Assembly: GCA_029298735.1 (NCBI GenBank)
Contig: JANSLP010000374.1
Coordinates: 1-29,906 of the forward strand
Reading direction: 5' to 3'
From: Ophiostoma sp. CBS 140.51
Taxonomy: Eukaryota > Ascomycota > Sordariomycetes > Ophiostomatales > Ophiostomataceae
Length of the DNA: 29,906 nucleotides
A program made the position numbers and the translations under genes. Position 1 is the first letter of the stretch, and every line of letters begins with the position of its first letter. Below are positions 1 through 7,148 of this stretch, piece by piece. A model generated the notes under the pieces. It was not told the DNA's origin. It saw only the letters and a list, made by a program, of their open reading frames with translations, and ran no database searches.

Positions 1-218
1 CCAATAGCCGTCCATCTTTATCATAGCCTCGACACGCAGTCAGATTAGGTAGCAGTATTTCTACAGTTGCTCCTTCCCTAATTCGTCCCACTAGCACCTA
101 CCATTAATATACACGCGTTAGACTACGAACTAGTCGACCACATCCAACACAAGCACCGACGCGCATCGCAGGGCTTCCATAAATACAAGTTATATGTCTG
201 ATAGGACTACTAAGTGAC

Positions 219-1175
219 ATGGAGCAGACTTGGTTGTCGCTGTACAACCAAGCGCCAGATCGCGACGAAGACCCGTTTCTCTTTGAAAATCCCGCTTCGT
301 ACGCCTGCACGAAACAAGACCCAGACAAGAAATTGGTTCTCGTGCTGCACATAGGCAGCGACACCAGAAGGGACGTAACCGAGGCTGAATGTGTGGTTCA
401 ATTAGAGCGCTGGGCAAGCCAAGTGAAATATGCAGGAACAAAGCCACCCGACGAGTCGTATCGTGCATTTTCTGCCAGTTGCCTCCTCCATCTCCAGACC
501 GGGACATCGCCTAGTTTCCATGTCAAAGCAGCTCACTACAATGTTAAGCATCGGCTGACCAACGCGCATAACTTGTGTGGCGTCGAACTGGCCGTCTTGA
601 TCTACGCAAGGCTCTTAGCTCGGTTTTGCGACTACGTGGTCATCTCCGACAAAGAGCACTCCCGAGACAACATCGAGGCCCTACTTGCACACTGGCCGAA
701 ATACACTACGAGTAGCCGTTGGTACCGGCCGCGCCCGGCTCTGGTTGTCGTTGTCAAGGACGACTGGGATATGGATGGCTTCAAGGACCGGCTCGTTTCT
801 GCTATGAGGCTTGCCAAGACGAAAGGGAAGACGCCGAAAGAGAGCCAAGTAAAGCAAGTGTGCTTTCGGAGTGTGGACGTTCTCCTGTCCGGCTGTGACC
901 TTCCGCAGTTGGGAGGGGACAGTAACAGGTCGGCCATGGCATGCAGGCAGTTTCCCCAAGCTTTCCACTCGGCATGTGCGCAGTTTTCTTAGAATATGCC
1001 GGTCGATCTCTACCGATGCTTCCACCCCGAAGACCACCTTCCTGCGATGCGACCGTACGTCCAGAGACTGTTGGTGATTTCAAGAGACTGCGATGGCCTG
1101 CTTGGCGTCATCGCTAGAGCTATGGTTTTGGATAGCTACAGAGAGGGCCTACCTAGTAAGCAAACGATGAAATAA
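219..1175 (+). pseudogene. Decayed patatin-like-type fungal protein (N-terminal region only)
   Basis: An ATG at 219 opens 257 codons ending at a TAG (990-992). The same frame stays open for another 60 codons after that TAG, to a TAA at 1173-1175, and the protein sense continues across it (FHSACAQFS, stop, NMPVDLYRCFHPEDHLP). From memory of the family, the layout resembles the region ahead of the catalytic domain in large fungal patatin-like proteins: a conserved LVLVLHIGS strand early, a VKAAHYNVKHRLTNAHNLCG stretch, a DYVVISDKEHSRDN stretch, a RPALVVVV strand, and a LDSYREG segment near the end. No patatin GxSxG lipase domain follows; the DNA after 1175 is mobile-element-like and repetitive. 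I infer a truncated gene with one nonsense mutation. A real 257-residue orphan protein, or an intron removing the TAG, is possible, but I see no good splice pair around it. Family assignment is moderate. Confidence 0.5.
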
Positions 1176-1304
1176 GCCATTCGGTGGCCATGCCGTCTCA
1201 CGAATCCAACTTATTCATCCCACGGTTAAAGGCGCCGAGGGTTTCGACTACCAGATTTGGCCATGCGATCACAAGGACATGGAGTGGAAAAAGTTTGCCC
1301 TAAG

Positions 1305-1418
1305 TTAACTGCGGCCGCGTACGACGCTGTGCGGGAGGCAAGGAAAGAACAAAGGCGCGCCCTCCGCCGCGCCGGCACCAGCCATTGGCGGGCCTTTCTG
1401 GGTATTTATACCTTGTAG
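1305..1418 (+). mobile_element. Possible LINE (Tad-like) reverse-transcriptase linker remnant
   Basis: A 38-codon open stretch ends in TAG (1416-1418). It encodes a basic helix with the run ARKEQRRALRRAGTSHWRAF. That pattern, arginine-rich and ending in an HWRxFL-type segment, is typical of the region between the endonuclease and reverse-transcriptase domains of fungal non-LTR elements. Nothing else of such an element (YADD box, poly-A tail, target-site duplication) was found nearby, so at most this is a fragment. It lies between the broken gene and the minisatellite, which fits a decaying region. It rests on a single short motif. Confidence 0.35.
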
Positions 1419-1480
1419 TAGTGTTAACCTACTAGGCTAGTCAGGGGATCGACACATGAAAGCCTAAATCTTTTCTAAGA

Positions 1481-1588
1481 GTCGAAGACGGAGTCGGGGT
1501 CGAAGACGGAGTCGGGGTCGAAGACGGAGTCGGGGTCGAAGACGGAGTCGGGGTCGAAGACGGAGTCGGGGTCGGAATCGGAGCCGGG
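1481..1588. repeat. 18-bp minisatellite, five identical units plus one degenerate unit
   Basis: The unit gtcgaagacggagtcggg occurs five times without change at 1481-1570, and a diverged sixth copy occupies 1571-1588. The unit length is a multiple of three, so it reads as Ser-Thr-Pro repeats on the minus strand, but no credible gene contains it. The identity between units suggests recent expansion or homogenisation. Confidence 0.95.
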
Positions 1589-1712
1589 TCAACTATCCAG
1601 CAACGCCAAACCCTCACTTGAGCTGCTGAGGCAATCTTCCTACCGAGGCACTTCACTTTCTTTTGAGTTAGTTGAAAAAGGAGACCAAGATTAAATTTCA
1701 CGTGTAGGCGAG

Positions 1713-1742
1713 GCTCTACACGAACCTCGGCCTGTGTAGAGC
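1713..1742. repeat. 9-bp inverted repeat (hairpin)
   Basis: gctctacac (1713-1721) is matched by its exact reverse complement gtgtagagc (1734-1742), with a 12-base loop. It lies about 250 bp upstream of the DAPG-hydrolase-like gene. No function can be assigned. Confidence 0.6.
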
Positions 1743-1859
1743 TCTGCCCAACACTAACGGGCAGTTAAGGGATGATGTGTTGCTACTGCACAGTAGAACC
1801 ATACATTTTATTGATTTGCTAATAAAAAGGGGATCTGGTTTTCAAACCTCCCACGATAA

Positions 1860-1867
1860 TATAAAAG
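1860..1867 (+). promoter_or_regulatory. TATA box of the DAPG-hydrolase-like gene
   Basis: TATAAAAG lies 126 bp before the ATG at 1993. It matches the eukaryotic TATA consensus and would place transcription start near 1890-1900, giving a leader of about 100 bases. Confidence 0.5.
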
Positions 1868-1992
1868 CTGAATCTGTCTACACTCCTAATTTTAAGGGGC
1901 AGCGAGCTTGTTTGAGACCATGCAGCCTGTCCAAAAGCATCCTTTGACAAAATAGTTTACACATCGTCGACACGCCTTGCCCTCTCTTGCCC

Positions 1993-2682
1993 ATGGATAA
2001 TCTTCATACTCTCCGGATTTCTCGCTTAACCGCCCGCGACGCTTTACAACGTGCTGGCAGGTTGCAATTCAAGCCTATATCCTCTGCTAAATGGGTTGAT
2101 ATCAAGCGAAAGTGGAAGGGCACGCTTCACGTTTGTATTGAACATGACACCGTCCGAGGCTGTACCCCTCAGATGTTGAACTGGTGGTTCAAGAACCTGG
2201 GGAGGAAGACAACTTGGAATGGGTCTGACTTCAGCGGCCCAGAAATTCCTTTTTACCATCTTTGGCACCATCGCGACCATATTGCTATCACACCCCTTTC
2301 CAGGAGCACGACTGGGTTCGTGGAAGGGGGTATGACCTGCATCACCGAACAATTCAATGACTTTCACGAAAAGATCAACGTCGATGTCCTCACAACTCGC
2401 TTGAACGACACAGAATTCACATTTGTGGCAAGGTTCTTGGGCGTTTTCGAATTTTGCCGCGTGATTCACTACTACTCTGCCACTTCTGAGGGCTCTCGAT
2501 TTTACTCGGAGACAGTCGTTGGTGTCTCAATTCCGGTTCTCGGTTGGGTTATCAATTGGCTACTGGTTCCCTTGATGTACTCTAAGACCACGGGGGAGAA
2601 CTGGATTCGGCATAACATCGAGGAAACTGGTCGCTGTGAGGATGTTATCCCACCCTTGTATGAATATTACAATTCAAAATAA
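1993..2682 (+). CDS. DAPG hydrolase (PhlG)-domain protein
   Basis: A 229-residue intronless protein. It resembles the DAPG_hydrolase family, whose bacterial founder PhlG cleaves the acetyl C-C bond of 2,4-diacetylphloroglucinol to give monoacetylphloroglucinol and acetate using a zinc ion. Family marks seen are TPQMLNWWF (residues 58-66), YHLWHHRDH (88-96) and RHNIEETG (206-213). The last contains an HxxxE pair (H207, E211) that corresponds well to known metal ligands of PhlG; the histidines of the second motif probably supply another. Acidic residues around 119-126 may complete the site. There is no signal peptide; the WVINWLLVPLMY stretch (186-197) is hydrophobic but is probably core, not membrane. 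The ATG at 1993 is the first in frame. The true fungal substrate is unknown: an acylated phenol or beta-diketone is an inference. The gene lies next to transporter and monooxygenase genes. Confidence 0.8.
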   Translation: MDNLHTLRISRLTARDALQRAGRLQFKPISSAKWVDIKRKWKGTLHVCIEHDTVRGCTPQMLNWWFKNLGRKTTWNGSDFSGPEIPFYHLWHHRDHIAITPLSRSTTGFVEGGMTCITEQFNDFHEKINVDVLTTRLNDTEFTFVARFLGVFEFCRVIHYYSATSEGSRFYSETVVGVSIPVLGWVINWLLVPLMYSKTTGENWIRHNIEETGRCEDVIPPLYEYYNSK

Positions 2683-3471
2683 CATCGCTATATCCAGGTG
2701 GTTCCTAGATTTCCGTTAGGTCTTGGGAGAATAACTGGGTGGTTTTATTAGGATTAGGTAGGTACAAATACCCATTGGTATTGCGGTGCTTTTTTGGATT
2801 TTTTTTTAGCCCGTGCCATCCCTGTCAATACAACCTTGACCTTTTGTCTGCGGTCTGAGCTTTCTCTGTTGAATGAATTATCTGTCGCGACGCGAACGCG
2901 TTCAAAGAAGAACGTACGCGACGCTTCTTGCATTATCTCGATGGCTGTCATGAACATAGCAGCGGCTTTGTCCTCTAGTGGCTAGTTTCACAATGACGAT
3001 GGCCGACCCTGAGGGCCTCGTGGCCCGCTTCCACTTTTGCGTCGATGCCCATGCGGGTGTTCTCTGTCACGGTCCGACATACTCACAATGACTGTCAAAG
3101 GCCAAGGCGACAGCAGGAGGCAAGGTCCGGATAAAAACGTGAATTTAACTATGGGAAGGAAAGAAGGAACTGAATAAAGTGTGGGCGGCCATGGGGGAAA
3201 ATATACAGGACCTCTGGTGTGTTTCCCACTCCTCAAGTGGTAAGCTTCCATGCAGATAGAGACGCATCGACAGGAGGTCATGTCGCAAAGACGTGTACAA
3301 ATACGTCCCATGGAATAAACGCTTTAGGGTACTGTAGCATTCAATTCACTACAGGAAAGCACGACCAAAACTGTGTGGTTATCATTCTATCACCAATATA
3401 TATCTATTCATCTCACAACGACATCCCTCTTCAAATCAACCTCACGTCAACATCATCACCATCACCACCCC
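2683..3471. other. Intergenic, no gene seen (convergent 3' ends)
   Basis: This is 789 bp between two convergent genes. Only short open frames (under 110 codons) without family features occur. A perfect palindrome gaacgcgttc lies near 2895, and two GCGACGC direct copies flank it. A CA/CAT-rich microsatellite-like stretch lies near 3445-3470. I see no RNA gene. Confidence 0.6.
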
Positions 3472-5082
3472 CTACAGAGGATACAGGAAAAACTTGTTCT
3501 CATAGTCGGTCAAGTCCAGCATCGACACGTCCACTTTCGTTTTAACGACACTCCCGTCCGCCGCCGTCGACTCTAGGAAACCCTCTCCATAGTTGCCGAT
3601 GGCGTGCTGCTGGGCAATCCAGACACGACGAGAAGCATTGCGGCGGCGCAAAATAAACCAGGCCACCACTAACAAGAGAGGGGCGAGAGTGAAGCTCAGC
3701 ACAATCTGCGCGACCCAGGTGCCGTAGTAGCGCGGCGCGGCCGAGGTGTCGTTCCACAGCTGCGGCGAGATGATGTTGGAAATACCATAGCCGGCCATGA
3801 ACATGCCCTGGCGGGTGAGTCGTTTACTGTGGCCGGCACAACTCGAGATCGTCCAGGCCAAAGTGATGATGTAGGTCATGCCCCAGGTGTTGGTAGCCAG
3901 CAGCAAACAGGCGAGCAAGGGGGTAGTGCGGTCCCAGGGCAGAGCGACCATGCCAATGCTGCCAGCAATGGCCGGCAACGTCCAGAGGGCGGCCCAAAAC
4001 GCCGAGTAGCCGGGGAATTTATGGAGGAGAAACGAGGCAATGATGCACACGACCAGGGCAAACCCGCCGGCGGCGACCCAGACGAGCGTCGACCCCAGGT
4101 CGGACACGCCGAGGGCGACATATAGCAAAGACAGCTGGAAGGCCAGGTTGTTGGACAGCTGAAGACAGAACGTCGACAGGGCAAACAGCCACGAGATGGG
4201 GTCCCGCAGGGCCTCGACAAACTGGTACCGTCTAAAGCGTTTCGTCTCGATGCTGCTGCGCGTGGCGGCGTGCACTCTCCTGATGGTCTGGACGCGCTCG
4301 TCGGTTGTCAGGAACCAGGCCGTCGCCGGGTTGCTGGGATAGGCCAAGAAAGCCACGCCCGCCAGAATGAGGGAGATACCGCCGACAATGACCATGTAAA
4401 ACTTCCAGGGACTAATGGAGCTCTTGCTAAACAGCAGCGCATACGACACGAGACCCGAGGGGATGGGCGAGGCCACACAGCTGGTCCAGAACAAGGGCTG
4501 CACCGTGTGCAGTTCCTCGGGCGTAAAGAACATGCTCATGGTGATCTCGAGCGCGGGCACGACAGCCGCTTCCGATACGCCCAGGAGGAAACGCAAGGGG
4601 ATCATGCGGCCATAGCTGAGGGCGACACAGTGCAGCAACTCGATGACTGCCCAGACAAAGATGCTGCCGGCCACAAACAGCCGCAGCGGCAGCCGCTGGA
4701 TCATCCACTGGCCGGGCACTTGGCCGACAATATAACCGGCATAAAAGATGGTATTCAAATTGTTGTACTGCGTGCTAGTCATGTGTGTATCGTCCAAGAC
4801 GCCCAGCAGCGATGCCTGGCTCATGGCCGACTTGTCAATGAAGAGCATGAGGTTGATGAATATAAAAAACACAACAATGTGCAGGTACAGCTTGTTCTTG
4901 AGCGTGCGCAGCGTCTTGGGGGTCAGCTCGGGCACGCCGTCGCCGTGTTGTTCCAGAATGTCGCGCGTATCGTCGGCAAACTCGGCCTTGACCGTCTCGC
5001 CGAGCGCGTAGTCGGCATCCGAGTTGCTGTTGTTGGCGTCGGCGGCGTCAACCGCGAAGCCGGTCTTGAGCTCGTCGGCCAT
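3472..5082 (-). CDS. MFS transporter, Dal5/allantoate permease type (anion:cation symporter family)
   Basis: A 536-residue intronless membrane protein with about 12 predicted helices. The first (YLHIVVFFIFINLMLFIDKSA, about residues 65-86) follows a soluble acidic N-terminus of about 60 residues. The next block NNLNTIFYAGYIVGQVPGQW and the following RFLLGVSEAAVVPA segment are typical of the fungal Dal5/TNA1 group, which imports organic anions such as allantoate, nicotinate, pantothenate and aromatic carboxylates into the cell. Length matches the family (480-550). It is divergent from a FAD monooxygenase gene, with 590 bp between the two start codons, suggesting a shared promoter. I infer uptake of the substrate, or of a precursor, of the neighbouring oxygenases. 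The exact substrate cannot be told from sequence. Confidence 0.88.
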   Translation of the reverse strand: MADELKTGFAVDAADANNSNSDADYALGETVKAEFADDTRDILEQHGDGVPELTPKTLRTLKNKLYLHIVVFFIFINLMLFIDKSAMSQASLLGVLDDTHMTSTQYNNLNTIFYAGYIVGQVPGQWMIQRLPLRLFVAGSIFVWAVIELLHCVALSYGRMIPLRFLLGVSEAAVVPALEITMSMFFTPEELHTVQPLFWTSCVASPIPSGLVSYALLFSKSSISPWKFYMVIVGGISLILAGVAFLAYPSNPATAWFLTTDERVQTIRRVHAATRSSIETKRFRRYQFVEALRDPISWLFALSTFCLQLSNNLAFQLSLLYVALGVSDLGSTLVWVAAGGFALVVCIIASFLLHKFPGYSAFWAALWTLPAIAGSIGMVALPWDRTTPLLACLLLATNTWGMTYIITLAWTISSCAGHSKRLTRQGMFMAGYGISNIISPQLWNDTSAAPRYYGTWVAQIVLSFTLAPLLLVVAWFILRRRNASRRVWIAQQHAIGNYGEGFLESTAADGSVVKTKVDVSMLDLTDYENKFFLYPL

Positions 5083-5672
5083 GGTGGATGACGAAGGAGG
5101 AGTAAAATGAGTAAAGATAGAGAAGGAAAGCTTATCTGCCGTCTATCGTCTGCCGATCAGATGGAGATGTCTGGTCTTTGAAATACTGCCGAGTCGAACC
5201 ACATCGTCCAGAGACGTGCTCAACACGCCCGCTTTAAAGACACGTCGTCCCCGGTGATATCGCCGGTGACAACGCCAGAAAAGACGACAAAAAACAACAA
5301 CACTGACAATAATATCTGCAACAACCTCTCCCGAATGGCCGGCCCCGGGGTTTTACAGAGTGGAGCAATAAGGCGTCATCGCCGCGTGCAAGGCTCGCAA
5401 AGGCCCGGGTGGAGCCGTCGGACAACGCCATGTGGGGCCATTCCCGTGTAAGTGTCAACCTCGTCAACCGGGGACTTACCACGGGGTCTCGACAACGGCG
5501 TTCTAATCAACACTTCTCAACACTCTCAACACACCTCATATAGATAGCCTGCAGCAAATAGCACACAGACAAATACTGGCTTTGGACGCCCCGTCAACTA
5601 GCAGTCTCTTTTCCGTCACGACACCGGACGCTAAAATTACACCTTCTCGACAATTCAACACACAGACACGCC
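5083..5672. promoter_or_regulatory. Bidirectional promoter between transporter and FAD monooxygenase
   Basis: This is 590 bp between two divergent start codons. It carries two copies of CCGGTGA (5251-5257 and 5263-5269) with a 12-bp period, a GC-rich patch with further CCGGGG elements (near 5340 and 5466), and a weak TATA-like catatag near 5538 before the monooxygenase. CGG-containing elements are the usual half-sites of Zn2Cys6 regulators, and such a regulator is encoded nearby. Binding is inference. Confidence 0.5.
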
Positions 5673-7016
5673 ATGGAAGAGTCGACTCCCACCCTCCGCA
5701 TCGCCATCTCTGGCGCCGGCATTGCCGGTCTCGCCGCCGCCATCAGTCTGCACCGTCTACCCGGAGTCGTCGTCAACTTGTACGAACAGGCCGCGGCTTT
5801 CCGCGAGATTGGCGCCAGCATCGGCATCGGCCCCAACGGCTTGAGGACGCTGGAGAAGCTGGGTGTCCATAACGCTTTGCGGGAAGGCGTCTGTGTCCGC
5901 CAAAAAGGACGGCACCACCAGGTGTACCGGCACTGGCGGACGGGCGAGATCTTGGACTACGATACACACCGGGCCGTCACCGACCCGCTGCATGCCACCG
6001 CGCGTTTCCACCGTGCACACTTGCACGCAGCACTACTGGAGCACGTTCCTGTCGACACGATCCATCTAGGGAAGAGGACTACAAGAGTGGCCACGACCGA
6101 TGATGGGGTGGTCCTCTTCTTCTCCGACGGCACGTCCGCCTCGGCGGATTTGCTAGTTGGCGCCGACGGCCTGCACTCGAGTGTCCGCAAGTGGTTCGTC
6201 CCGCAGCACAAGCTGCACTGGACCGGCTGGGTGGCGATGCGGTCGACGTTCGACGAGTCTCTCCTTGACGGAGTCGACTTCCCCCACGATGCTGCCCATT
6301 GGGTGGCGCCGCACCGCAGCTTTTTCCACGGCCGTCTAGGCCACGGACAGTTTACAACCGTCGGCGGCTTTACCGTCGACCCGTCCAACCCGCCCGACAC
6401 GTACAAAAATGTCCACTGGAACGACGAGGGTAGCTTACAGCGGCTGCGCGACCTGTACAAGGGGTGGCACCCGACTGTCCAGTCTCTCCTCGAAAAGACA
6501 CCGTATACACGGCTGTATCCCAACATGGCGGGTGATCCTCTCGATACATGGGTGTATGGCAACGGTCGAGTAGCCCTAATTGGCGATGCAGCACATACCC
6601 ATGGTGGTGCTTTTGCGGCGGGTGGATCACTGGCAATTGACGATGCATATGCCCTGCTTCTGGCGCTCCAGAATGTATGGCCACAACAGCCCGATACGAG
6701 ACCGACACCAGCGCAGGTATACCACGCCCTCCGTCTGTTCGAAGCTACACGACGGCCACATGTTGCCAAAGTGATGGCCCTGGCACGGCACCAGATTATT
6801 GGCAAGCTGGCGCCAGGCGAGAAGGCCAAAGAGCCCGAGGTGGAGGAGACTGCTGAGAGCAGTGTCGATGACCACGAGAAGCTGCTTGCGTTCATCAAAA
6901 GTCGGCCAGACACAGCATGGATCAACGAGCACGATGTCGAGGCTTCGTTCAGGGCGGCCGTCGAGGCGGAAGCGTCGAGGGTTGAGCGAGATAGACTTCC
7001 ACAGAGTCAGCTGTGA
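5673..7016 (+). CDS. FAD-dependent monooxygenase, group A (salicylate hydroxylase-like)
   Basis: A 447-residue intronless flavoprotein monooxygenase of the PHBH/salicylate-hydroxylase class, which hydroxylates aromatic rings using FAD, NAD(P)H and O2, sometimes with loss of a carboxyl group. All three class marks are present: the FAD-ADP fold GAGIAG (14-19), the DG motif DGLHSSVR (165-172), and the GD motif ALIGDAAHTHGG with GDAAH at 304-308. No signal peptide or membrane segment is seen, so it is probably cytosolic. Length is usual (400-450). After about residue 380 the tail is charged and lysine/glutamate-rich, so it is likely flexible. It is divergent from the organic-anion transporter and converges on the regulator gene (132 bp). 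The exact substrate is not readable; 3-hydroxybenzoate, salicylate or a cluster-specific phenol are all possible. Confidence 0.88.
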   Translation: MEESTPTLRIAISGAGIAGLAAAISLHRLPGVVVNLYEQAAAFREIGASIGIGPNGLRTLEKLGVHNALREGVCVRQKGRHHQVYRHWRTGEILDYDTHRAVTDPLHATARFHRAHLHAALLEHVPVDTIHLGKRTTRVATTDDGVVLFFSDGTSASADLLVGADGLHSSVRKWFVPQHKLHWTGWVAMRSTFDESLLDGVDFPHDAAHWVAPHRSFFHGRLGHGQFTTVGGFTVDPSNPPDTYKNVHWNDEGSLQRLRDLYKGWHPTVQSLLEKTPYTRLYPNMAGDPLDTWVYGNGRVALIGDAAHTHGGAFAAGGSLAIDDAYALLLALQNVWPQQPDTRPTPAQVYHALRLFEATRRPHVAKVMALARHQIIGKLAPGEKAKEPEVEETAESSVDDHEKLLAFIKSRPDTAWINEHDVEASFRAAVEAEASRVERDRLPQSQL

Positions 7017-7148
7017 TGAGATGAGATGTGTCAAGGGTGGGTCAATAGTTAATATCCAACATATGTATATAGGAGCTCATAAGTGCAGTCCAAAATATGC
7101 AAAAATCAAGGAGGTCTATCCGTTAAATTAAAGTGCTCCAATCTGTCA

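Noticed and set aside
1311..1358. NotI and AscI recognition sites close together
   Set aside because: Could suggest vector sequence, but flanking DNA is not vector-like and GC-rich 8-mers occur by chance.
2754..2957. 67-codon minus-strand frame with a Lys-rich patch
   Set aside because: Short, no family signal; the Lys run comes from a T-rich stretch on the plus strand.
4270..5091. 273-codon plus-strand frame
   Set aside because: Antisense shadow of the transporter gene; Gly/Asp/Gln/His composition without motif.
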